Source of the DNA: Amblyomma americanum
Taxonomy: Eukaryota; Arthropoda; Arachnida; Ixodida; Ixodidae
Direction: 5' to 3'
Assembly: GCF_052857255.1 (NCBI RefSeq)
Contig: NC_135505.1
Span: 133,169,967-133,233,966, forward strand
DNA: 64,000 nt
Position numbers and translations under genes: made by a program. Shown here in pieces: positions 52,801-64,000 of this stretch (position 1 is its first letter; every line of letters starts with the position of its first letter). Under the pieces are notes generated by a model. That model had not been told where the DNA came from and searched no databases. It saw only the letters and a list, made by a program, of their open reading frames with translations.

Positions 52801-55718
52801 GGAAAGTTAGGCAACCTGAAACTGACCGCCATTTTCAACCTTTTCAGGATGAAGTGCCTTTGGGGCAGATTAGACCGTACGCAACTAGCCACCATTTTCA
52901 TCCTTTTGAGGAATAAGTGACATCTGGAGAACTTAGAGCCCATGCACCTGGCCGCCATTTTGATCATAATCGGAATGATGTGACCTCTGAGAAAGTTAAG
53001 CCTTAAGCATATGACCCCCATTGTCGTTCTTTTCAGAATGGAGGGCGGTTTTGGCAAGTTGAGGACCCATGCACCCTGTCACAACTGTCATTCTGTTAGG
53101 ACTAAGTGACTTGTGGCAATTATAATAATAATAATAATAATAATTGGTATTGGGGGGAAAGGAAATGGCGCAGTATCTGTCTCATATATCGTTGGACACC
53201 TGAACCCGCGCCGTAAGGGAAGGGACAAGGGAGGGAGTGAAAGAAGAAAGGAAGAAGGAGGTGCCGTAGTGGAGGGCTCCGGAATAATTTCGACCACCTG
53301 GGGATTTTTAACGTGCACTGACATCGCACAGCACACGGGCGCCTTAGCGTTTTTCCTCCATAAAAACGCAGCCGCCGCGGTCAGGTTCGAACCCGGGAAC
53401 TCCGGATCAGTAGTCGAGCGCCCTAACCACTGAGCCACCGCGGCGGGTGTGGCATTTATGCGAAATTTATATTTCGCACGTTCCTTAAAATGACAGCGCA
53501 ATAAAGGAATGAGAGCAACTTTGAAAAATTCTCCTTGTAGCAGCCTCGAGAAAAGTTTGAGGGACAGCTTTAGAAGCTACTCTGCAAATCAGGAGGTGGC
53601 GGGCAAATTCGTAACCACGACCAGCCGAGTTTTAATAAAACTCCTGCCTGTGTAAAGTCGGGGCAGGGGAAACATGAATCTCGCGTCATTAGCAGGGTTT
53701 ATCTAATAGGAGCTGTAAGAGTTGAATATCAAAGCCAGATCTATCATGTAATCCCCATGGTTCGCTGGCGAAGTTATCGAACGATCACGGCTTGCATGGT
53801 TGCCGTATACAAAAGCTGTTTTCAAGTCGTGTGGGAGCGAACGATTTTAAAAGTAATGTGAGTTCTCCGCTTTCTTTACTGAAACAGCACAGGTTAGTTA
53901 TAGCGGTATCTCAAATATGGCACGGAAAGATCTGCCTTTAAGTTATGGTTCAAACCGCCATCTTATGAGAGACACTGATAGTTGCCAGCAGCGGGAATAT
54001 TGTCGCTGTAATCGTCTTGGGAACGCTGCATCCTCGCCTCTCACGTATGAAGTTGTGAACGGTTTTGAATTTCCCCTGCAGAGCGACAACTTTGATACTG
54101 CTGCAAATTGGCCTGCTTACTAACTTCGTGTTTTGACGAACGTGCATTACAGATGCGGAATGCAGCCAACAGCCACGACACTAAAACATCTCCTGCAGAT
54201 TAGTCTCATACACAGCATGCCTGTGCAGCTACTGCAAGGTGGAGCTGTCCTTGACACAGATACTTTAGTGTCAAAGCCTTAGCTGTTAGGCTTCTCAAAG
54301 TATTAGCCTCAAAGTCGCGTACAGTTGCACGCCCATTGTGCAGTGTTTTAGTTGTCACCACAATGACTGCGCCTTCCGCGGTAAGAACACTGCAGTAAAA
54401 AAAACCAAAAGTTCGCGTGAGGCTCAAGTTAGGTGCTCTCTTTCTCAGCAATAAAATCAATCGTATATGCAGCGCTTTTCACGATGTCTTCGCTTAGTTG
54501 CCAAGAGGCGAATAAAAGTAAATGAAAATTCCGGCGGTTACGGGGCTTTAAATATTACTTTTTTGATGCAGTGTTCAGTTAACTTTATATTAAGATGGGA
54601 TGATGGAAGCGCGCCACAGACTAGAGATATAGTCAAGAGCGCTGTTTTCATCACTACTTGCAGGGCTTCAGTTAATTTCACGGGACATGAACCAGACAGA
54701 AGAACGCAGAATCCCAGGATTGGAGAATCCACAGCGTAAGTTTCCAATGTTGCACATTCTTGCCAGTGCGTTTGTAGAGATTTATAAAACAAATTTTATA
54801 CTCATTAGAACTAAGGCGTTTTTTTTTCAATGCGGCTGTTTTTGAGAACTAAAGTGTTAACTTCGGCGATTTCAGCTGAAGCGAGAAGATATGGGGAGCC
54901 AATTATTCCTGAGATCACAATCTTCGCCGATGTACCATTTTCCAAATTCTTCAGCTACATCGAGCTTAAAGTGCAGCGTTATATCGCTGTAATGATAACA
55001 TGCGTAAGTACCTTTCAGGACGGCATGCTTTTTTGATTTCCAGTATTTGACGTTCACCATCATAATGGTCATTCATCGCTTACTTCGTAGAACTTGAGAA
55101 GCTCTCTTTGCTGAGAATGAAAATATTTGGTGTGCAAATCTTATGAGGGACTACACACTGCTAAACTGACGATAGTCACCACACGACACCGCCATAACTT
55201 GACGCAACCTCTGAAGCTGGCTTAAAGGCTGAAAATTACGAACAACTGGCCGGTTGCAAGCGATAGTTACGATTTTTTCGAACGTAGAGGCATCACATGA
55301 CGAAGGTTTGAGAATAATAATTTTGTAGCAGTTCTAGGGCTAGAAGCCAGGGGGATGAGTTGGGCCCTCTGCAGCCGGTGACTAGCTTTAGGACGCGGTA
55401 AATGTGGCAGAGTGTTATCTCGGTATTGTTCTTAATGAGAACATCACTAGTTGGCGGGCAGGGAAGATGGCAGACTTAAGAACACTGAGCAAGCTTAATT
55501 CCCCTGTAGTGTGGTCCCCAGCTTGTCGCTAACCAGTCCTGAAGATGCATGCATGCATACATACATACATACATACATACATACATACATACATACATAC
55601 ATACATACATACATACATACATACATACATACATAACATACATACATACATACATACATACATACATACATACATACATACATACATACATACATACATA
55701 CATACATACATACATACA

Positions 55719-55776
<58 letters not shown>

Positions 55777-55874
55777 TGTATGTATGTATGTATGTATGTA
55801 TGTATGTATGTATGTATGTATGTATGTGTGTGTGTATGTATGTACGTACGTACGTATATATGCGTATATGCGTG

Positions 55875-55908
<34 letters not shown>

Positions 55909-55990
55909 TGTATGTATGTATGTATGTATGTATGTATGTATGTATGTATGTATGTATGTATGTATGTATGTATGTATGTATGTATGTATG

Positions 55991-56021
<31 letters not shown>

Positions 56022-59000
56022 GGGAACTTCCCCTCTGATCGAGACGAGCACCAGCCCTTACATCCTAGGCATGCAGTGCGACTGGGCATCACCTTGCTCG
56101 GTTCAGGGGTTGTTAGGCACACGCTCTTCAAAAAACAAGCGGCTTTCGAAAAGAAGCGTATTCCCAGTAGCTCTGCATCTTTGCAGCTTTGCAATATAAA
56201 CTGAAAACAAAAGACGAATTTAATTCTGTTCATAAACTGTTTCGGCTCACTTTTACGATGCGAGTTCACTTTCAAAAGCACGTGGAAAGCGCTAAATCTG
56301 TGCGTGTAGTTACTTTACCGCGATGCACTTTGAGCTTTCCGTGAATAGTGTTTCATGATATCATTTTTAATGTCACATATCTTTTATCTCTTAACCTTTT
56401 TTAACGTCAGCTAGGCGGCGAAGCGAATATGCGCTGCTACGCATAGTGTCATATTTGGGGTGGCAGCCTCAGATAAATAATTTCTTTCTCTTTCATAGGT
56501 GAACATGAGGTTCAGCAGTATTAAAGATCCCTTTGTCTGGATAAGACCAACCTACATTGTTATGCTCACTGTAAGTGGCCTGTCAACTTCACTGACATAT
56601 ACTGTGATCGTCCGTAGTTACCATTCTTAGCGTGAAGTGAAAAATCCTCTACTTCTAAAATACAGATAAGTAATTACATTAAAATATGATGTTTATTTTC
56701 CCCAATTTTCATCGGATAGAGGAAAACCTTGATCTTTACGAAGCTTAATAGGGCTCCAGGCGCATCATTATCTATGTACATTGCTCAATAGTACACATGT
56801 GGGAAACAAACCTTAATTTGTTTTTTAAGTTCATTACAGAACAGTTAACCACGAGAAAAACTATCCAATGTTAAAATTTAGTGCAAGAACTACACAGTGA
56901 GAAAAAAAGTGGAAAACGCTGAGAAGAAAGTGTTGACCAAAAAAATTATAACGTTTATCGGCACGATATTGTGACGACAGCCACCAGCTGACAATCAGGA
57001 CGATTTTAGATGAACACTAGTAAAGTTTTAATACCTTTTTTTTTTTGCTGCGACATGCTTTGGTTTCCCTGCGGCATGCGAAAAAGAGGAGTCAGAAATA
57101 GCTGCGCCCTTCTCCCTCGTTTATGTGTGCACATATTTATCGAATTAATGAGCCATGTGTGCTCCGAGCAGTCGCATAAGACCGCCTTCTCCAAGCCTCT
57201 TATGGGGCAGGTCTCCGTGCACCCCATTATCACGGAGGGCGTATTTTCTAGAGTTCCTCTGCAGTGTCTCCTGCAATTACCTGGAGATAAAAGTGATGCC
57301 GCAATCTATTCGTGTTTTTTGAAGAGAGCGTTAATTCACAAAGATAATGATAAGTGAACTTTGGATGAGGCTTGGCTAGTTTGCGGCTCAAAGCGTGGGT
57401 TTAAATTGAGGTTATTCTAGATTCATTTATTTATTTATAAATTTATCTATTTATTTGTTTATTTGTTTATTTATCTGCAAGTATTGCGGCCTCAAGGAGG
57501 CCAAGCAGGTCATCTTCAGCAAGCAAGCACCTTGAACAGTACTAATTAAAATTCAAGAATGCTATTCAATACAGACATAAAGAAGGTTAAAAAAATTTTT
57601 GCGGTTTGATTATTTGGCATAATGACGATACGCTGTGCTTTCAGTACAGGCGGAACAAAGACGATCAGATAATTTTTTCGGCATTTATCCTGCTTCATGC
57701 GGTTAACAGCTCTGTATCAGCTGTGTTTTTAAATTCACGAAGCCTTTATTGAGAGTCTCCCTTAAGTAACTGTCACGTTTCTGCAGTCTGATTGAAGCTT
57801 TCGGCAAAACTATCCCTTAATTCAATGTTAACTTCATACTTCCAGGCATTGCCGTGGTGAATGATCACTCACAGCGCCAGTATTTTTTTTGCCTGTTGGC
57901 ATCAAAGCACCGTATAGACACGTGCAGACTACTGCACAGAGCTACACTCGGCTTTTTTTCTGATGCAGAGGCTCTGTTTCTTTTTTGCTGGCATGCAATC
58001 ACCAAGATCAAATTTCGGAATTATTGCGAAAGAAAAACTGTTCGCATTAAATTATGCCGTGCACAAACAATGTAGCTGTGTTACTACTTGCTGTACACGT
58101 TTTGCTAGCGCCGCAGGTAAATATTGTCTTGGTACGCATGTCCCTTTCACTACTTTACTCTGGAAGAGGGCAAAATGCAGAACTTGAATTCTCTTTTTTA
58201 ATGTTTTAAGTCACCAGCTGATATGTAATCAAAACGACTGTCAAAAAAAACGTGATTCTGACTTTCACTTTTCTGCTTGTACAGGCAGCTACAGAAACTT
58301 ACATGGAACTTTCAGGGTACGAATATGTATATGACCACTTGACTTTGGAAAACATTCCGAAGAAGTTGAACCATGCTATTCGTCACTACTACAAAGAAAC
58401 GGACTTGACTATGACCCTGACGGCGTAAGGAGCGGGCTTTGCTTTTATTTTGTAAAATTATGCGGGCTCTCTTGCACAGGCCAACAGGGTCACCACCGTG
58501 CCACCAGGCTTGCAGCAAACACAGACTGTCTGGATACCCTGTTATCCCCCCCCCCCCCCACCACACACACACACAGCCCCCATTGCAACTGCTCTTTTTT
58601 CTTTTCTTAAGAGGAGAATAAGTAGCAGCTTTAGCATGACATTGTGGGCGTCAAAGAAAACGAATGCTGGTCCAAGTTCGCTTCGGCGTTTACGGTAACA
58701 TTCCAAGACAAGTCAGTTTTGCATTGGGACCACGCGGTGGCTCCTAATGTTACGCGTCCCGTAGCAGTGCAGAAAGCGGATTCAGAGATCATTCCGCAAC
58801 AACAGCACCCAGAATTTCCGACAAAACTGCCGAGAAGTCGCGATATGCGTCAAGCCTGGAGCGCGCGGAACTATAGAACTAGCGAGAGGTCTCTTTTTTC
58901 CGATTGATTAGAATTCATCTGAAATCTGTTTCTTAGACTTGATATGGACGCGTTGGATTCAAAGCGGGTGAATTTGTAACATTAATAGATGCGGTGGGCG

Positions 59001-59718
59001 TCCACAAGCCAGCCTTGACCAGGCGTCTGGGTTCAGCTAAGCCTAGAGGTTGAGAGCCGGACCTATACTGATGCAAACGGAACTAGCGAGAAATCTGTCC
59101 TTTTTTTATTGATTAGAATGCATCTGGAAAGCACTGTTTCTCAGACTTGATACGGACGCGCTGGGTTAAGAGCGGGTGAATTTGTATCAGTAACAGATGC
59201 AATGAGCGTCCACAAGCCAGCCTTGACCAGGAGTCAGCACTCAGTTAAGTCTAGATGTTGAAAGTCGGGGCTTTACTGATGGAAACAGTTAGGCTGCGTG
59301 GGGTGGAGGGCGCTATTCCGCGGTTAATTCTGACCGCTCCCCTCTCCTACTCTAAGCCTGACCAGCCAATGCTTGCAATAGAGCAACGGGTGGAGTGGTT
59401 ACAACAGACCCTTTGAAGCAGGCTTACGTCATCTATAGGGCGGCTTCAAGCTCATTTTGCGATTGTGAATGATGGAGTAATGGGCTTACATCTGTGTATA
59501 GTCAGGCTGAGGAAGACCGGTACTTAGCGAAAAGCTTATTTGGTGATGTTAACGCACAAGAGTATGCATGTCGCGCAGGGATGGGCACAGCGCACCCTAC
59601 AGTTTCAGTTTGGGGCTGAATGCTCATAATGCCAAAAAAAAAAGTTTTTTCTTCCCTTATGCATTCCCAAAACATTTGCGCGCATCTGCGCACGCATGCG
59701 CTCGCACGCGCTCGCATG

Positions 59719-59785
<67 letters not shown>

Positions 59786-59786
59786 G

Positions 59787-59869
<83 letters not shown>

Positions 59870-62800
59870 GCACGCACGCACGCACACGCACACACACGCA
59901 CGCACGAACGCACGCACGCACACACACACACGCGCACACACACGCACACACACACGCGTGCACGCACGCACAATCAACACGCATACGTACATACACACAC
60001 ACAAACACCCACGCAAACACACATACAGAAACACACACAGGCCGCCGCGGTGGCTGAGTGGTTACGGCGCTCGGCTGCTGTCCCGAAAGACGCGGGTTTG
60101 ATCCCAGCAGCGGCGGTCGAATTTCGATGGAGGCGAAATTCTAGAGGCCCGTGTACTGTGCGAAGTCAATGCACGTTAAAGGACCCCGGATGGTCGAAAT
60201 TTCCGGAGACCTTCACTACGGCATCCCTCATAGGCTGAGTCGCTTTGGGACGTTAAACCCCCACAAACCAAACCAAAGAGAAACACACACGCACACACAA
60301 AAATACACACACGCACAAACGCACACATGACACACACAAACCGACACAAACACCCACACAAAAACACGTATGCACAAGCTAGCTAACCCTTCACATCATG
60401 TTCCTTTTGTCGCTTCGCTTGAAGAGAAACATGTTGCTCGGGGTGCCATGCGGTGAGACATTCGGCACTTATTGGTTATTGCGGCAGGATGTGTAGGCTA
60501 GAGGAATGGCCTCTGCCGTGGTACACGTAGTCTATCCGCAGGGACACTTCATATTGTGTATCTTTTAAGTACCTTGTGGTGAGAACGGATAGAGTCTTGC
60601 GCAGTGCAGTGGTCTTGTAACGCAATTACCTCGAATTTTTTTTTTATTTCTCGCGCGTAACTCGAGCTGAACAACTGTTACTTCATCTGCATAAATGTTT
60701 TCCGGCCATTTTGTTCTTATAATCTGCTCATGTTTTCATCTTATTCCGCAGCCGGGAGCTCATCGACAGCAGTGGTGGGACATTTGTAGCAGGTAACTTC
60801 TATTACTTTAATTCTCCTACGTACTTTTGGATTTATTATATTCAGTTTAATTTGCTTGATCTGGATTGCGCACGCTCAAATATATTTCCTTGGTTACATA
60901 CCTACATAACTGCCCACTTACTTCCGACCACAGCCAAGCTTAAAAATTATTCTGACGTTCCAGTGTTAGTTGTAATAATAATAATAATAATTGGTTTTTG
61001 GGGAAATGAAATGGCGCAGTATCTGTCTCATATATCGTTGGACACCTGAACCGCGCCGTAAGGGAAGAGGGAAAGGAGGGAGTTAAAGAAGGAAGGAAGA
61101 AAGAGGTGCCGTAGTGGAGGGCTCCGGAATAATTTCGACCACCTGGGGATCTTTAACGTGCACTGGCATCCCACAGCACTCGGGCGCCTTAGCGTTCTGC
61201 CTCCATAAAAACGCAGCCACCAAAACACAACATGCAGATGTCGCTATTTCTCATTTTCGTATGATGAGCCCATAGTAATGCTAGAATCAGTGTCCTACAT
61301 TCTCCTAAAGGAACTTGACAAGTGCTACAGCAATCCACCTGTAAACATGACAACGAAGAACCTTCGTACTATTAGGATCACATAGTTCCTTTTGTGAGGC
61401 TAGACTAGTCATTGCTACGGTGCCCTGATAGTCGTTCTAGTACAAACCTGTCCTTTCCACTTCGGTTTTGATCCGAAGACCGTGGTGAGGACGTTAACGT
61501 TTCGGTCGGCGAGTAGGCGCTCAAGACGCTAAGCGCGGATTATCATTTAATTAATGATAACCCCAAATATAAGTGCACAGTTACGATGTAATTCCCCAAC
61601 AAAGGTTGCCCGCTATAGTGACGCAAGGATTGAAAATAAGACATTTAATTAACTATTGCAAATCTGAAAAGAATTAGCCGAGCTTGTGCTTCCAGCAAGG
61701 CTAGTTCTACAGAAACTAAATTTGGGAACGCAATGGCTCTTTTAGTACTTGCTCCTCGTTTCGGACCTAAACGTCACTTTACAAAAAAACAAATATCTCG
61801 AAAGGGTCCGTAATCTTTTCCCGCAAAGCAGGAGGGCAATGTTATCAAAACTACCTTTGATGCTTTAGCGAAGGACGGCTTAAAAAGAACCTGTGAACAG
61901 ATTGAAGTTGGCCTATATTTGTAAGCTACGGCATATAGACTTCAAGAACACAACTCTCTCCCAAAACGGAGATTTTATAAGGTATAAAAGGCGAAAACAC
62001 AACATACAGATGTCGCCATCATCGCCCGATTTCATAAGTGTTTTGCGTGCATTGACATCAAATATTTTGCACGCATCCCTGAGAGTACGTTACACCACCC
62101 GCTACATCAACACTACGGTAACCAGCCCTTATTGGTGTGGATGCCATGAGTTTGAATTTTTTGGCGGGAAAATTTTCTCAGCCATGTAACCAACTGTGAA
62201 ATTATCCGAGAGGGGGTTTTCCGTTCCAAAGCGACTCAGGCTAGGAGGGACGCCGTAATGAAGGGCTTGGGAAGTTTCTACCACCTGGGGTTCTTTAATG
62301 TGCACTGACATAGCACAGAAGCACACCGGCATCTAGAATTTCTCCTCCTTCAAAATGCGACCGCCGCGGCCGGGATCGAACCCGTGTCTCTCATGTGAGC
62401 AGCCGAGCGCCATACCACTGAGCCACCATGGCGGATTTTGCCCAAGAATTAGTGACACTATGTAGCTGTCTGCAAACCATCGTTTCAGTTCGACATTGTG
62501 CAACGAAAAAAAGGAAACGCCAGACGTATATGTTCGATCCTAAAAAAAGGTCAGTGATTCAGGATAATGCTGTCATGCGTACCATGTTATTGCTGACGTC
62601 ATATATGAAGAATAGATTATTTCAAGCTTATTGCTAAATAGCAGGGAAAGGAATTCGCGTCTCAGCTGTTCTCGGTGGGATTAAAAAGTAGGTATAAATT
62701 TTCTGCGACTAGTTTAGGGGAAAAGTCCAGCCTTGAGAATTTATTAAACATAAGCCTAGCTGTCTTTCTTTGTATTATTTGCTCAAATTGTTAAGAAAAA

Positions 62801-63565
62801 GAGTAATGATAAAAACGTGTCACAAAATCTCCCATAGATCTGGAAAGCACTTGAAGCAATTAACCGTTGAGACAGTATGATTCGGATATATCAATTATAG
62901 GAGGCTATGCTGTTGAGATCTCCGCGTATCATTCGCAAATACATAACGTTATATTCTTGGAATATCGATATGAGATTTGATTGCCGTGTTCAGTGCGTAA
63001 AGTATAACAATAAATCTGCCTATTTCACGCAGCAAGGAACAACAAAGTGCTAACAGGACTGGAGCACAGAGCAGAATAATGTAATTAAGTGTATAAGTCA
63101 GATGGCATACACAGAAACTCAGCAACAAGGATACAAGTGACGACAAAACTTAGTAATACAAATGAATATAGTATAACTGATGTACACAGAAGGACAGCAA
63201 AGTGAATACATCAAAATAGCAAAACCACGACGGAATGGCAAATAGCATAATAAGGAGAATTGATGTAACACTTGTAAAAACAATAAATGCTTACCTAACG
63301 GGCGTATAGGAAAAACCATGCAGCCTTAAAAACAGCTATAAGAGCAATATTAGTATTAATAAACTTAAAACCAACAAAGTATGGTGAGCATATTTCTAGC
63401 ATCGGTATTTCTTCTGAAGTGTCTTAGTTCGTGAGCTTTTTGTACTTCTGCCCAAGGTTACGCCATGGTTGGAGAAGCATGCACCATACACAAAGTCGGC
63501 ATCACTGAAGACAACCCGGGCACCTACTCAGGCATTGAGACCCTCGCTCACGAAATAGCGCACGT
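49819..63565 (+). CDS. Secreted M12B (reprolysin) metalloprotease, 5' part, 10 exons seen, one frame lesion
   Basis: A tick-type secreted zinc endopeptidase of the reprolysin family (relatives act on host matrix and fibrin(ogen) in saliva). Exons and lengths: 49819-49879 (61, signal peptide ending NVFA), 50565-50752 (188), 50839-50928 (90), 52535-52658 (124), 54672-54735 (64), 54876-55003 (128), 56499-56570 (72), 58285-58424 (140), 60752-60792 (41), 63457-63565 (109). Exons 2-5 form the prodomain, including KDLYHDQ and LRIRPLP; the catalytic domain starts about EARRYGEPIIPEI in exon 6. Exon 10 has YSGIETLAHEIAHV, with the HExxH zinc site; the rest, including the third His, lies beyond the window. 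Donors and acceptors are GT-AG and phases agree throughout, except exon 4, which is 1 nt too long. A GGG at 52598-52600 sits where two Gs would keep the frame, and a TGA follows as it stands. Either a null allele/pseudogene or an assembly error. Confidence 0.85.
50194..50391 (-). mobile_element. tRNA-SINE, head missing, exact target duplication
   Basis: Body and (AAT)n tail as in the copy at 18647, but truncated before the tRNA head (ends GACATCGCA). The 10-bp direct repeat CCAGGGAACT flanks it at 50184-50193 and 50392-50401. It lies in the first intron of the metalloprotease gene. Confidence 0.9.
51073..51147 (-). repeat. LINE 3' tail fragment
   Basis: ATCAGCCTCACTACGCCCAC through CTCCCATGTCTCTCCAAT matches the start of the 40954 copy; truncated at about 51147. 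Confidence 0.6.
51715..51910 (-). mobile_element. tRNA-headed SINE, second family, truncated
   Basis: GCGGAAGCCAACAGACACAG, then AGCAGAAGAAAAAATAACCA and GATGCCGCCGATGGGACCCC match the units at 34384 and 46424. The head stops at TCCGGTGCTTATT, before the A box. Confidence 0.75.
53116..53447 (-). mobile_element. tRNA-headed SINE (Ruka-like), full length
   Basis: Minus-oriented, (AAT)n tail at 53117-53143, body with GTAGTGGAGGGCTCCGGAAT on +, and a complete head to CCACCGCGGCGGG. Target duplication TGTGGCAATT / TGTGGCATTT on the two sides. It lies in the intron after exon 4 of the metalloprotease. Confidence 0.92.
55549..56020. repeat. Inverted microsatellite (CATA)n / (TATG)n
   Basis: About 200 bp of CATA (one 1-nt slip near 55636) switches at 55747 (CATACATATGTATG) to about 270 bp of TATG, with a variant block GTACGTACGTACG near 55850. 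The two halves are reverse complements, so a strand can fold into one long hairpin. It lies in the intron between exons 6 and 7 of the metalloprotease. Confidence 0.97.
58876..59290. repeat. Two-copy tandem repeat, period about 203 bp
   Basis: GAACTAGCGAGA at 58877 and 59080 opens two units sharing TTGATTAGAAT, CTTGATA.GGACGCG, GCGGGTGAATTTGTA and CGTCCACAAGCCAGCCTTGA. The copies are diverged by roughly one base in ten. Confidence 0.85.
59726..60360. repeat. (CA)n microsatellite split by a SINE
   Basis: CA dinucleotides with CG-rich variants run from 59726 to 60040 and resume at 60279-60360; the SINE at 60041 sits in between. Confidence 0.93.
60041..60276 (+). mobile_element. tRNA-headed SINE (Ruka-like), full length, inside (CA)n
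   Basis: Head GCCGCCGCGGTGGCTGAGTG, B box GGTTTGATCCC (one change), body GAGGCCCGTGTACTGTGCGA, and end AAACCAAACC. The direct repeat AGAAACACACAC lies at 60027 and 60279. The microsatellite on both sides shows the array existed before insertion. Confidence 0.92.
60973..61222 (-). mobile_element. tRNA-SINE, head truncated
   Basis: (AAT)n tail at 60973-60992 and the standard body, ending at AAAACGCAGCCACC before the B box. It lies in the intron after exon 9 of the metalloprotease. Confidence 0.88.
62217..62437 (-). mobile_element. tRNA-headed SINE (Ruka-like), reverse
   Basis: It opens with the complement of the family 3' end (CCAAAGCGACTCAGG), carries CCACCTGGGGTTCTTTAATG, and ends with a B box GGATCGAACCC and a head to CCACCATGGCGG. 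Moderately diverged. Confidence 0.88.
62438..63456. other. Metalloprotease intron, no other gene recognised
   Basis: AT-rich with ORFs under 70 codons. It ends at CCCAAG before exon 10; the polypyrimidine tract is short but usable. Confidence 0.35.
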
Positions 63566-64000
63566 GTAAGTTTTTTTGCATTCTACTGCCACGGCCAATT
63601 AATTTTAGTTGGCCAGTGAATTAAATTTATCTCCTCCAAGCATATCTCCAACACACCGGAATACCGCAAATTTTTCTCTTTTTTGTGTGCTCTGACTTTA
63701 ATTTCCGTTCATTGTTCAAAGTTTTTTTATAAGCGTTTCACTTGAACGACTTGCCTTGTGCTGCCAAATTGCCGTCAAATATGGTGGCAGTCGCCCTGTC
63801 AAGTTAATCTTCGAAGCCGCTTTTTCAAGACTGCTCCTTTCCATGTATACATGGAGAATACACTTTAATATAACTTATCATAGCCAAGAACTCATTCATG
63901 CAAACATTGAAAGTATTGCCATTGAATTGTTCTCGAAGATGAGCTCAAGAAAATAGAACTGCCTTATAATATCGAACTAAAATCAGTGTATATGCCATGG
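63566..64000. other. Start of next metalloprotease intron
   Basis: It begins GTAAGTTTTTTTG after exon 10. No further exon is seen before the window ends. Confidence 0.5.

Noticed and set aside
53917..54123. Possible prodomain exon of the metalloprotease
   Set aside because: An AG precedes it, but the exon at 52535 already ends in phase with 54672 and this ORF has no family pattern.
55476..56281. ORFs up to 250 codons of His-Thr-Tyr-Ile / Met-Tyr-Val-Cys repeats
   Set aside because: Translation of the (CATA)n/(TATG)n microsatellite.
59502..60238. Thr-His and Cys-Val ORFs of up to 180 codons
   Set aside because: Translation of the (CA)n tract and the SINE inside it.

Overview
This is eukaryotic (arthropod) DNA, most likely from a hard tick and probably a metastriate one. 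The evidence is: split genes with GT-AG introns, AATAAA polyadenylation signals, many tRNA-headed SINEs that resemble the Ruka family of ticks, a chelicerate-style gustatory receptor (GR) family, and a secreted reprolysin-type (M12B) metalloprotease of the kind expanded in tick salivary glands. The organism is inferred from sequence style; no search was run.

Positions 1-38.8 kb hold a tandem array of four gustatory-receptor-like loci, all on the + strand: copy 1 (1316-4326, pseudogene), copy 2 (CDS 10225-13163, intact), copy 3 (16505-26590, pseudogene split by repeats) and copy 4 (CDS 32221-38739, intact). The two intact genes share the same plan. A splice acceptor precedes the ATG, so a non-coding upstream exon is likely. 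Then come a 939-nt first coding exon, a 69-nt exon, a 90-nt exon and an 81-nt last exon carrying the TM7 signature; all introns are phase 0 and both proteins are 392 aa. Upstream regions, a CAGA-rich intron tract and 3' UTRs are also shared, so the array grew by segmental duplication. The spacers hold a 16-unit 121-bp satellite (5.9-7.8 kb) whose single-copy relative lies upstream of copy 4, a 1.3-kb mariner (14.1-15.4 kb), a long-inverted-repeat element with a nested SINE (18.3-19.6 kb), an 18-unit 51-bp array with one ATTGG box per unit (22.5-23.4 kb), and the 3' end of an RNase-H-bearing LINE (24.1-25.6 kb).

Positions 38.8-49.8 kb are repeat-rich with no intact gene recognised: LINE remnants (40.9-41.2 and 43.65-44.3 kb), a broken Ty3/Gypsy integrase fragment with LTR-like repeats (44.7-47.3 kb), and a head-to-head pair of tRNA-headed SINEs.

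Positions 49.8-63.6 kb hold the 5' two thirds of a secreted M12B metalloprotease gene, + strand, ten exons recognised: signal peptide, prodomain, and the catalytic domain as far as the HExxH zinc motif at the right edge. All exon phases agree, but the fourth exon carries one extra G that breaks the frame. It is either a real lesion or an assembly error. Introns are filled with SINEs and long microsatellites, including a (CATA)n/(TATG)n inverted microsatellite of about 470 bp.
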